Below are positions 26,370-35,500 of a DNA stretch of 64,000 bases, piece by piece. The stretch comes from Arcanobacterium_A bovis. Lineage in GTDB: Bacteria; Actinomycetota; Actinomycetes; Actinomycetales; Actinomycetaceae. Numbering within the stretch: the stretch's first letter is position 1; every line of letters starts with the position of its first letter. The notes below the pieces were generated by a model. It did no database searches and had not been told where the DNA came from. It worked only from the letters and a program-made list of their open reading frames with translations. The stretch lies in NCBI RefSeq assembly GCF_042655305.1, contig NZ_JBHSLR010000009.1; one strand, 5' to 3'. The translations under genes were made by a program, and so were the position numbers.

Positions 26370-29165
26370 CTAAGCCATCCGGCGCATCTGAACCAGTCGC
26401 ATCGCCTGTAGCACCGTATTTGCCAGCAACAACACCACACCAGAGCCGATCAGCGTATTGGTGGTCGTCCACCCGCCTGAGCCTGAGCCTGCACCGTCGG
26501 AACTCACCATAGCGTCGCCCAAACCGGTGCCGCTCAGCGACTTCACGCTGGCATTCTCGCCACCCGCAACGCCATCGCCCAAGCCAGTACCATCAGCCAA
26601 GCTCGCATCGCCGCCCGCAAGTGCATCGTTAAGCGAACCCAGCACATTCGTGGCCACCGTGCCTCGGCCTACGCCGCCACCTGCACCGCCGCGTCCAGCA
26701 CCAGTTCCAGCAGAACCGGCGAGCGCTTGACCAATCGCTGCTCCGAAATCGAAATGACCGCTGGTCACGCCGTCGCCCGAACCAACATTAAACACCAAAG
26801 TGCCGTGGTTCGACACCGTCTTCCCATTCTTGAGCGTCGCCGTGGTGGTAATTCCTACCCGATACGTGCCCGCCTTGGTAAACACCCAGTTCGGATGGGC
26901 GTGCACGTTCGGATTGAGCACGATCGAGCCGCCTACCGACCCGTTCACACCCGAGAAAATCCGCTGGCCCGCGCCTCCAAAGTTATTCGAATAAAACACT
27001 TCCATCGCGCCCGGCCCCGAGAACGACGTAAGCGCCAGCTTCAAATGACCAGTCGTCTTCGCAAGGAGTGTGGGGTGTTGGGAGTTGATACCCAGCCACG
27101 GCACGCCCGCCACCTGGCTACTCGAGATCATCCACACCGCGCTACCAGCTGGAATACGCCCGATATTCTCCGACGTCGTCGCGCGCCCAGCGTCGCCAAT
27201 CGCAAACGCGAGCGAACCCGGATTCACCCACTTCGCAGGTTGTGAGCGGTCATCTTTAATCATCGGCAAAATCGCGTCAACGTATTGCGGTTGATTCACC
27301 GCCGGAACCACAGTGGCGATGCCGCTACCATGCGTCGGAGTTCCAGGCGCATTGCCCGACGCCGGTTGCGGGCTTAGTTGCGAACCAGGCTGTGGGCCGG
27401 GGGCAGGTTGCGAACCAGGCTGCGGCTGCGCGTTTCCTGTATCTGTACCCGATCCGCCTGGCACGCCGTCATTCGGCAGCCCATCGTTCGCACCCGGCAT
27501 CGGCTGCACGTCACCTGGCGATGGCTGCACCTCGCTCGGATCGCCCTTGTAGGTGCCGTCAATCAGCTCTTTTGGCACATCATTGCCCACGTACCAAATA
27601 TAAGTTGCCTCGTTCGACACGGTAGACGCACCCGCGCGCGCATCCTTCGCCCGCATCTTCATCGTGTAGACGCCGGGCTTTGTGAAAACCCAGTTAGTGT
27701 GCACGTGCGCAGGATATGCTTGATGAATCTTGTCGCCCGTTTGCAACTCAAAATGACCCGAGGCCAGGGGTGATGCGGGACCGTTGAAACCACCAATTTG
27801 ATAAGTAAATACTTTTCCTGGCCCCTTGACCTCGAGAAACTCTAAATCAATCGCGTCAAAATCAGGGCGCACCGCACCGGTATCCCAACCGGGGAATGGT
27901 AGCACTCCCTGTTTATCACCACTTTGGCCAAGGAAGTAACCTGCCGGCACTCCAAATTTGCTTGCGAACTGCGCGGGAAACTTCGTAATGGCCGCCTCCC
28001 CCACGTGCACAATAATATCCTCGGCCCTGCGCTCAACCGGGCTCGACCCCGTGTCGTCCTTGGCATTCAGAACGAGTTTTCCGTCCTTCGCAATCACGTG
28101 GAAAAGGTCGATATGTCCTTTACTCAGCACCAAGCGGGGTGACGACGCCGTTCCAGGAGTTCCAGGAACAGGCGAGTTTGTCTCGGGGGACGTTCCGTCC
28201 GTGTTTCCGGTGCCAGGCTGCGTTTCGCCAGGCTGAGTTGGTGACGGCGTATCCGCGCCGTCGTTTGCGTCGTCGTTCGCACCGTCATCAGCATTTCCTG
28301 GATCGGTATTGCCGCTACCGGGCTGTACAGTGCCAGTATCGCCAGAACCTGGATTTGCTGGTGACGGAGCAGCAGGAAGCTCGGCAGTATCTGGGATTTC
28401 AGACAGCACCTTCGCGGCCGGAGCAGGTCGCTCATCGAGACCATTCTTCAGCACGTTGAAAGTGAGCGTGAAAGAATCGGAGGCTACTTGCGAACCATCC
28501 TTCTTAATGACGATCGCACGGCCGGTTAACGTGTACTTTCCAGCATGCTCGAAGTACCAGTGTCCATGCTGGTGGCCCGGAATAGGCAGCACATCGCCCG
28601 CTTGGATATACAGGTTCTTACTTTCCATGAACGGCACGATAGCATCGGAACCATCGTCAGCCACCGACATCTCGTTGTTGTTGAAGAAGCTGATCTTGCC
28701 TGGACCGGTGACCTTCGTGAACTTGATCTTCACTTTCGCGCCGAGGTCGTCTTGACCAGGGGCGCTCATGCCCGGCTCGGCACCAGAAGCACCACAAGCA
28801 CTGTAGTATCCGTCTTTGCTCGACTCTCCAAGTTGCGGGTAGTAGCCGTTGTCGAAGAGTTCGAACACTTCAGCACACTTCTCAGTTTTGATGTAAGCGG
28901 AGTTCGCAATCTGAATCTCAGTGGAATCCATATTATAGAGGTTGTTATTTATGCCGTTGCGAATCATCACCTTGGGATTATCGCCGGTGATGTCCACATA
29001 GAATGCGTCGGTATGATTACGGTCAATAACCGTCTGTCCAAAGGCTTTTGCCGTCAGTGGGGCGAATACAAGCGCGAATGCTGCCACGAACGCGAAGATG
29101 ATCTTTACTCCGAGACCATTTCGGTGTAGCCGCGGCTCGTGTGCCTGCGGGTTTGAGATGCTCAT
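26370..29165 (-). CDS. Surface-anchored protein with three choice-of-anchor/TIGR03769-type domains
   Basis: 931 residues from ATG 29165, which has AGGAAG upstream (29195 is possible). A signal peptide (VKIIFAFVAAFALVFAP, LTAKA) precedes three similar domains, each with the mark H-x-H-x2-(H/N)-W-x-F-x3-G-x-Y: HGHWYFEHAGKYTL, VHTNWVFTKPGVYTM and AHPNWVFTKAGTYRV. They are joined by long Pro/Gly/Thr linkers. The C-terminus is Gly-rich and ends in one membrane helix (LIGSGVVLLLANTVL) and RMA; there is no LPxTG. In actinobacteria such proteins accompany metal ABC transporters. A Zur-like palindrome lies at 29198. Confidence 0.8.
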   Translation of the reverse strand: MSISNPQAHEPRLHRNGLGVKIIFAFVAAFALVFAPLTAKAFGQTVIDRNHTDAFYVDITGDNPKVMIRNGINNNLYNMDSTEIQIANSAYIKTEKCAEVFELFDNGYYPQLGESSKDGYYSACGASGAEPGMSAPGQDDLGAKVKIKFTKVTGPGKISFFNNNEMSVADDGSDAIVPFMESKNLYIQAGDVLPIPGHQHGHWYFEHAGKYTLTGRAIVIKKDGSQVASDSFTLTFNVLKNGLDERPAPAAKVLSEIPDTAELPAAPSPANPGSGDTGTVQPGSGNTDPGNADDGANDDANDGADTPSPTQPGETQPGTGNTDGTSPETNSPVPGTPGTASSPRLVLSKGHIDLFHVIAKDGKLVLNAKDDTGSSPVERRAEDIIVHVGEAAITKFPAQFASKFGVPAGYFLGQSGDKQGVLPFPGWDTGAVRPDFDAIDLEFLEVKGPGKVFTYQIGGFNGPASPLASGHFELQTGDKIHQAYPAHVHTNWVFTKPGVYTMKMRAKDARAGASTVSNEATYIWYVGNDVPKELIDGTYKGDPSEVQPSPGDVQPMPGANDGLPNDGVPGGSGTDTGNAQPQPGSQPAPGPQPGSQLSPQPASGNAPGTPTHGSGIATVVPAVNQPQYVDAILPMIKDDRSQPAKWVNPGSLAFAIGDAGRATTSENIGRIPAGSAVWMISSSQVAGVPWLGINSQHPTLLAKTTGHLKLALTSFSGPGAMEVFYSNNFGGAGQRIFSGVNGSVGGSIVLNPNVHAHPNWVFTKAGTYRVGITTTATLKNGKTVSNHGTLVFNVGSGDGVTSGHFDFGAAIGQALAGSAGTGAGRGGAGGGVGRGTVATNVLGSLNDALAGGDASLADGTGLGDGVAGGENASVKSLSGTGLGDAMVSSDGAGSGSGGWTTTNTLIGSGVVLLLANTVLQAMRLVQMRRMA

Positions 29166-29197
29166 CTGAATCTTCCTAGTATTTCCTGTACTCATTC

Positions 29198-29216
29198 AGT
29201 GATAATGGCTATCACT
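29198..29216. promoter_or_regulatory. Zur-like palindrome upstream of the surface protein
   Basis: AGTGATA-ATGGC-TATCACT is a perfect 7-bp inverted repeat with a 5-base spacer, 33 bases before the gene start. The core TGATAATGGCTATCA resembles actinobacterial Zur boxes of the TGAAAATGATTTTCA kind. Zinc-dependent repression is inferred from this and from the protein family. Confidence 0.5.
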
Positions 29217-29349
29217 AATATAGGTATTGACAATACTACTTTGTTTAGAATCTTTCTCAAGAGCAAAGGGTGTGACACATCTTGCTTATTGAGTTCCGTT
29301 CTCATTGAGATATCGTTTCCCGGCTGCGTTATCCATTAGAATTCTTGGT

Positions 29350-30585
29350 ATGGCCCCAGACTTTTCCCACGACCACCGCAATTCTCACGGTCACCCAGAC
29401 GCGCGAACATCTACCAGCTCCACACCCGCTATACCGTTCAACAACACAGCTTCTCCAGCTACTCCGGCACCCATCACGCCTGAGCGCACTACGCCTGTAG
29501 CTACCACGCCGCCCGTTGGTGCGCACACGCCTATCGCACCCCTCCCCGCGAAACCGGGCGACGCCGTCGCCCTCCTCTCGCCCGCATGGGCAGCACCGGG
29601 CTACTTCCCACACATTCACGAGCAGGCGATACGCCGTCTTGAAGAACGGCTCGGCATCAAAATCGTCGAATATCCTACCACCCGCAAGCTCAATGCGAGC
29701 CCCGAGGAGCGCGCCGCAGACCTCCAATCTGCGATGAGTGATCCGGCAATTCGCGCGATTTTCACGTCCGTCGGTGGCGACGACGAAATTCGGGTAATTC
29801 CCCACCTCGACCCCGCCGCAATCCAAGCCGACCCGAAACCCGTGTTTGGCTACAGCGACAATACCAACCTACTGAACTGGCTGTGGTGCAACGGCGTCGG
29901 TTCATACCACGGCGGCGCTACGATGGTGCACTGGGGTGCTGCTGGCGATCCTGCACCTGAACACCTATCCACATTGCGCGCTGCCCTTTTCGGCGCGGGT
30001 TCGATCAAACTTCCACTACCCGCTACCAGCCAAGACTTCGGTTTTGATTGGTCTGATCCGCGGGCACGTTCAGAAGAATCTTCTTATGATCCCGCACTTG
30101 AACTGGAGTTTTATGGTGCGAGTGACGATCCAGTGCGTGGTATTACGTGGGGAGGTTGCCTTGAGGTGCTTGACCAGCTCGCATGGGCAGGCCGTTTACC
30201 CGATGCCACTGCTCTCGAGGGTGCAGTATTGATTTTTGAAACCTCGGAAGTAATTCCGCCACCAGATTACGTGGGACGATGGATTCGCGCACTGGGCGAA
30301 CGCGGTTACCTCGAAGCTGCTGGGGCATTGGCTTTTGCGCGCCCCGTCGTCGCCAATCGCGATGCTCCCGCCACTCCCGAAGTACTGCACGCGCGCCGCG
30401 AAGCATACACCGACTACCTCTTGGCAAATATCGCCCACTATCGCAACGATCTTTTGGTGTGCCTTAACCTTCCGTTCGGGCACACAAAACCGCAGCTCAT
30501 TTTGCCGTACGGTGGCGAAGTCACGATAGACCCAGCCCGCGAATGCGTGATCGCGCACTATCCTACAACGGAATGCGTGCCCTAA
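29350..30585 (+). CDS. LD-carboxypeptidase (S66 family, LdcA/MccF-like)
   Basis: 411 residues. Serine peptidase cutting L,D bonds in muropeptides or MccF-like substrates. The triad is visible: Ser in FGYSDNTNLL near residue 167, Glu in LIFETSE near 296 and His in FGHTKPQ near 377. The first about 70 residues are Thr/Pro/Ala-rich and disordered, an unusual addition before PGDAVALLSPAW. TAGAAT at 29337-29342 is 7 bases before ATG 29350 and there is no Shine-Dalgarno, so it is probably leaderless. Its stop lies in the first bases of a dispersed 73-bp palindromic repeat. Confidence 0.88.
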   Translation: MAPDFSHDHRNSHGHPDARTSTSSTPAIPFNNTASPATPAPITPERTTPVATTPPVGAHTPIAPLPAKPGDAVALLSPAWAAPGYFPHIHEQAIRRLEERLGIKIVEYPTTRKLNASPEERAADLQSAMSDPAIRAIFTSVGGDDEIRVIPHLDPAAIQADPKPVFGYSDNTNLLNWLWCNGVGSYHGGATMVHWGAAGDPAPEHLSTLRAALFGAGSIKLPLPATSQDFGFDWSDPRARSEESSYDPALELEFYGASDDPVRGITWGGCLEVLDQLAWAGRLPDATALEGAVLIFETSEVIPPPDYVGRWIRALGERGYLEAAGALAFARPVVANRDAPATPEVLHARREAYTDYLLANIAHYRNDLLVCLNLPFGHTKPQLILPYGGEVTIDPARECVIAHYPTTECVP

Positions 30586-30651
30586 CTTAGGCTCTGACTT
30601 GTTCATCGCGCTATATACGCACGATACCTAAAGATTCGCCTAAATTAGGGC
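30579..30651. repeat. 73-bp dispersed palindromic element, copy 1
   Basis: Bounded by GCCCTAACTTAGGC and GCCTAAATTAGGGC, so it has near-perfect terminal inverted repeats. Reverse-complemented, it aligns without gaps to 59868-59940, with 59 of 73 positions identical by eye. It starts inside the LD-carboxypeptidase stop region. Confidence 0.8.
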
Positions 30652-30699
30652 AAGCTTCGAGAACAAAGAACAGCACACAACCATAAAATAGCCAAACAA

Positions 30700-30731
30700 A
30701 AAGGGTGGAGCTCATTCAAGCTCCACCCTTT
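30700..30731 (-). terminator. Terminator of the YagU-like gene
   Basis: AAAGGGTGGAGCT (30700-30712) pairs perfectly with AGCTCCACCCTTT (30719-30731). On the minus strand a T-run (TTTTTG) follows, making a classical intrinsic terminator for the gene ending at 30814. Confidence 0.8.
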
Positions 30732-30813
30732 AGTTCCTAGTCTCGCTCAACTGTGCACACTCCAACCAGACCGCAACAATCATGAACACATTCGGTCACC
30801 TATCAAAGCACGG

Positions 30814-31377
30814 TCAAGCTACAGATAACTCGACCTCAGGATCAGGACGACCAGTAATACGATTACGCATATCACGCCTAAAGATTTCAATAACCCAGAG
30901 CCAAATTGCGTGTCCGAGAATTTCTGAGAAGTGCTCCTGCCATGGCTGATCCCAAGGTGCGGGAACAGTACCCATCAAAGGCATCAGCACAACATGGAAC
31001 ACAACCCAGATTCCCACACCAAAAGCAACCCCTTGCCAGAGTTTTATTTGCGGGAAACGCTCAGCTAAAACGCAATATAAAACCGCAAAGAAGATCGCGA
31101 ACCCAAAATGAATCAAGAACGAGACCCAAGGTAAGCCTGCATTTCCATTAAACGTGTAGCTTAGGTGAGTAGTGTGATCTGAGAATCCTAATTGTTCAAG
31201 GAAAGCCTGCGGTGGGTTGGTGGCATTACGCTCGGGAGTGCGTGGTGGAAGTGGAACTTCCCAGCCAAACTTGATGATTGCTGAAACAATTCCAGCGATA
31301 ATTCCTACGATTACTGCTACGCCGTACTCGCGGCGGTCTTTTGCTGTTTGTTGTATTTTCACACGACAACGATACAT
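30814..31377 (-). CDS. YagU-family (DUF1440) inner-membrane protein
   Basis: 187 residues from ATG 31377 (GTG 31389 is also possible). Membrane helices: YGVAVIVGIIAGIVSAII near the start, LPWVSFLIHFGFAIFFAVLY and WQGVAFGVGIWVVFHVVLM, HAIWLWVIEIF at the end. The family includes E. coli YagU, linked to acid tolerance. The upstream region has direct copies of ATGTATCGT and inverted ATATCAC/GTGATAT words (31380-31420) that may be an operator. Confidence 0.8.
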   Translation of the reverse strand: MYRCRVKIQQTAKDRREYGVAVIVGIIAGIVSAIIKFGWEVPLPPRTPERNATNPPQAFLEQLGFSDHTTHLSYTFNGNAGLPWVSFLIHFGFAIFFAVLYCVLAERFPQIKLWQGVAFGVGIWVVFHVVLMPLMGTVPAPWDQPWQEHFSEILGHAIWLWVIEIFRRDMRNRITGRPDPEVELSVA

Positions 31378-31512
31378 CTGATATATCACGATACATACGA
31401 CATATAACTAGATGTGATATTTTAGGCGGTTTTGGCAGGTCGTTGCTTTGTACCGTCTCAGACTAACTGCTCACCGCGCCGTTTATCATATTCCGCCATC
31501 AAAATTCACTCG

Positions 31513-32385
31513 TTAAGCACAGGAAAAACTATCCTTCTGCATATGCTTTAGAGCTTGCTTGCCCTGCTCAATACCCATTTCTACCAGTTCTCGCAGCCTA
31601 TCTGAACGGTACTCAAGCACCCCAACTTGCAATGGTTCTGGTGGAAAGATCAATACTGCTTCCCCACGTTCTTCTAACTGTAGATACCGACGTTTAGTGG
31701 CGTTATATCGTTCAACACGTCCACGTAATGCCTTAGCTACCTGCGGAAGAGCTTGTACTCCTTTTGTCCATTCGCGCGGAATATCCCCCTCAGTGAGCCA
31801 CACATCCCGAGGCCTCGTAAATACCGCGACATGCCGCGAATACCCGTGAGCTTCTGCTACGTCTAAACTGAACCCTTCATAAACCGCGCCGTCCATATAG
31901 CGAACACCATTTATGTCAACTTCTTCACTCGTGCCCGGCATCGAGCACGACGCCGCCACCACAGGTACATATTCCGCCCACGTTTGGTCTTGGTTCAGCC
32001 CAATCCATGTATATTCGCCATATTCGCTGGTCAAACCCGAGTATATTTTACTCGGCACATCGGCGCTGGAGTCGCCCTCAACACCGAACTCCATGTCGAT
32101 ATGCAAGACCCTAGCCATCCATGGAAAAAATGCAGTGAGATCAGAAATGTCTAAACCTGTGGAAATACACCGTGAAACTTCCTGTGGAAGATCGTCAATC
32201 CGCTCAATGGTTCGCCGTATTTGCCGTGCTTGATAGAGGCAAGCACAGACCGCTCCAGCCGAAACGCCATACACCGTCGGAAATACTAACCCGTTATTTT
32301 CAAAAACAGACAGCACTCCCAAGGTGAAAAAGCAACGAGAGCCTCCACCTTCGAGATGCAAACAAGTAGTTTTTTTACTTTCCAC
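31513..32385 (-). CDS. Patatin-like phospholipase (RssA/YjjU type)
   Basis: About 290 residues from GTG 32385 (the frame extends to GTG 32430). The oxyanion hole is EGGGSRCFFTLG, the nucleophile elbow YGVSAGAVC (Ser about residue 44 of the shorter form), and the catalytic Asp lies in YMDGAVYEG. The family hydrolyses acyl chains of lipids in the cytoplasm. No secretion signal. The start is uncertain because no strong Shine-Dalgarno is visible. Confidence 0.85.
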   Translation of the reverse strand: MESKKTTCLHLEGGGSRCFFTLGVLSVFENNGLVFPTVYGVSAGAVCACLYQARQIRRTIERIDDLPQEVSRCISTGLDISDLTAFFPWMARVLHIDMEFGVEGDSSADVPSKIYSGLTSEYGEYTWIGLNQDQTWAEYVPVVAASCSMPGTSEEVDINGVRYMDGAVYEGFSLDVAEAHGYSRHVAVFTRPRDVWLTEGDIPREWTKGVQALPQVAKALRGRVERYNATKRRYLQLEERGEAVLIFPPEPLQVGVLEYRSDRLRELVEMGIEQGKQALKHMQKDSFSCA

Positions 32386-32571
32386 ATCTCTAAGGTATAT
32401 CAATCCAAAACTGCTCGTACAGCAGCACACCTAGCTATTGCGTTCACGCACAAATGTCCACCGCAATTTATATCAATCAATGTAAGCCTATTTACATACG
32501 AAGGGAATGAGCGCGCAGCATTTAAATAGTATGCACACTCGAGGCGCCCAACAGCATGCAAGCCCTGACAT

Positions 32572-35500
32572 TTAACGCGATTCTTTGCGCCGCAACGTCA
32601 TTAACAAGCCAATAAACAGTGCCATCACAGATATGACGCTTGTGAGAACAATGCCAACCGAGCCAGTTTTAGCCAGAATTGGATTTGGCGGAATTGGTTC
32701 AGCAGATGCAGGCGGTGTGACAGCAGCAGGTGGGATCACCGGCTCCGGCGGCAGCGGCAAAATCACCACCGAATCCTTCGATTCAGCGGAGTTCACCTGC
32801 GTATCTTTTGGATCAATTCCCGAGGCAGTGGCTGTGTTATTAATCCGGCCGTTCCTTGCATCGGACTTGGTCACCAGATCATCACTGGCCACACAGGTAG
32901 TCGTATCGCCTGGCAACAGCTCCGTCTTTTCACAGGCAATCACAGCATCAGGCACTCGATCAAGCAGGATCTGATCATGGACTTCTACCCCATGTAGCGT
33001 CACATTCGACGTATTCGTTACCGTAAATCGCCATTGCACGCTCTGCCCGAATTGTGCTTCATCACTTGCCACGCCACTTACGAGGTGCGACTTCACAATT
33101 CCAATCGAGCCGCGCAACTCAAGCGGTTGCACAGCGTCGTCGCTCGGATCAGCAGGCGGCTCTGTGCCATCAACTGGCACGCCATGAACGCTCGCAGTAT
33201 TTTGCATAGTACCAGCGAGAATATCGCTTTCCTTCACCACCGACGCCGCTTCACAATCCATCTTCTCGCCAACGGCGAGCGTCGTCTGCGGGCAACGAAT
33301 GGTAGCCGCGTCCACGTTGGTATCAGTGATAGTCACGTCCTTAAGTGCCACATCACCCGAGTTTCCTACCGTAATCTTCCACGTCACAACGTCGCCTGGG
33401 TTGATTAGCGCCGGAGTGCTCTGCAAATCCTCGCTACCACCATTTCGCGTTACAGAAAGAACATCTTTAGCAATCGAAATGCCAGGAATCGACGGGCGAA
33501 CCAGCACCTTTACGTCTGCCTTTAGTGAAGCTACCGGGGTACCACGATCATCGCCATGCGCGATAGCCGAGTTGTAACGATAGCCGGTGGCGGCATCGTC
33601 AAGTGTCAAAGCCGTGGTCACCGTAGCAGCACACGGCGTGCTCTCCCCTGGGTTGAGCGACGTCTTCTCGCAGGTGATCGTGCCAGTAAATTCTGGATCT
33701 TCTACCGTAATATTAGCTACTGGCACATTTCCGGTGTTGGTGACCTTAAAACGCCACAGCACCGCATCGCCAACACGATGTATCGAGCCGTCGTCAGCAA
33801 CCCCATTCACATCGGCGGTTTTGACGATCGTCAGTACTGGACTCGCTCCCAGCGGTTGCACAGCGTCATCGCGCTGATCAGGTACCGATGGTAATCCCGG
33901 AGGCGACGTCACACTAGCCGCCGCCACATTCGTGTACTGACCAGCCAAAATATCAGCCACAGTCACGGTATGCGTGGCGGTGCAATCAACGCTTGCCCCC
34001 ACAGCCAGCGGCGTCGTATCCGAAACACTCGGCGCGCAACTGAGGTTTTCGGCGTCGGCATCGGTAATGGTAACTGCCATCAATGGCACGTTGCCGGTGT
34101 TGGTCACCTTAATCGTGTAGTGAATAACGTCGCCCGCGAAAATCTTGTTCGGGGTGGAAGCCAAATCGGTCGGATCGCTGCCATGAGTCACCGAAGCAAT
34201 ATCTTTCGTGAGCGCAAATGCAGGCGCGCCAGTTACCGTCACGCTCGCAGTATCATTAGCGCTGACAGCGATGCCGTTGCCCGTGCCATTCACGGTCGCT
34301 TTATTTGTTAGCGCCGCATGCACATCAGGTGTCGAACACTCGAAGCTAGTCGATTCGCCCATCGCAAGATCTGCCAAATCCCGCTCGCAATTGACGCCTT
34401 GCGGATCGGTGATATGCAGTGCAGTCAACGTGGTTTCGCCGGTATTTTTCACCGTAATGCGCCACTTGGCAGCATTCCCCCAAATCACTGGCGCGTTCTT
34501 ATACCATTGCCCATCCTGACCTTGCACTTCTTTCACAAGCGACACAGCTGGCACACGCTCTGCAAAACCAAAATTCACATTCGGCACCGTCTTGTCCATG
34601 CCCACAACTACGGCACTCGTCTTGTCAAGCGCAGTATTTACCGGAGCATTGTCGTAACGATACGTCGGGATTGCATCTGCCGGCACGCTATTTCGCTTGG
34701 CAACCTGCACATAATACGTGCCGGAATGGAGCTCATTAAATGCATACGTGCCATCCGCTTTCGTTGTAGTAGTGGCGACGACGTTACCAGCGTTATCCAA
34801 AAGGTTTAGTTCGACGCCGGCATAGTGACTTTCCGTGGCGCCCACCGTGGCATTGCGATCCACATCGTGCCACACCAAGCCGGAAATTTCTGACGCAACT
34901 ACGCGCGTAGTAACTGGATCTGGCGACGGCACAACCACGCTAAATCCTTGCGCGCGTCCCACGCCTAGTCGGTTGATCAGCACATCGCCATCAAGGCCGC
35001 CGTTGACATAACCAAAAATTTGCACCGAATGTCCGGTATTCGCTTTCAAGCCAGAATCGACAAAACGTAAGGCCGTAACCTCACCAGCCGAGGCAGGGCA
35101 CGTTCCGCCACTGAAACCTGCACACCAAACAGTTGCGCCGCCAGCCTGGTTGGACGCATCGGCAGGGTCATTGACGACGTTCACACCCGGCGTCTTCGTG
35201 TACTCCACGGTGACTCCAGCCGGCACTGCCACCTTGGTAAAACTCAATGTTCCATTGAGCTTGCTGCCTTGGGCATCACCGTTGTACGGAAGCACATCAA
35301 TCCAGGTTGCCGCAGAAACATCAGTAGTTAGAGAGTTGCGCCAGGAGAGAGTCCACGAAATATCGGAATCACGTTCCAGCATCGCAAAATCAGCTGCCTT
35401 TTGCGCCGTTAATGCCGCCGTATATGTCATGTTGAAATTCCACGATCCAGGAACCAATGCGATGAGCGGCTTGTTCGGAAGAATTGGCGTGGTAGTCACC

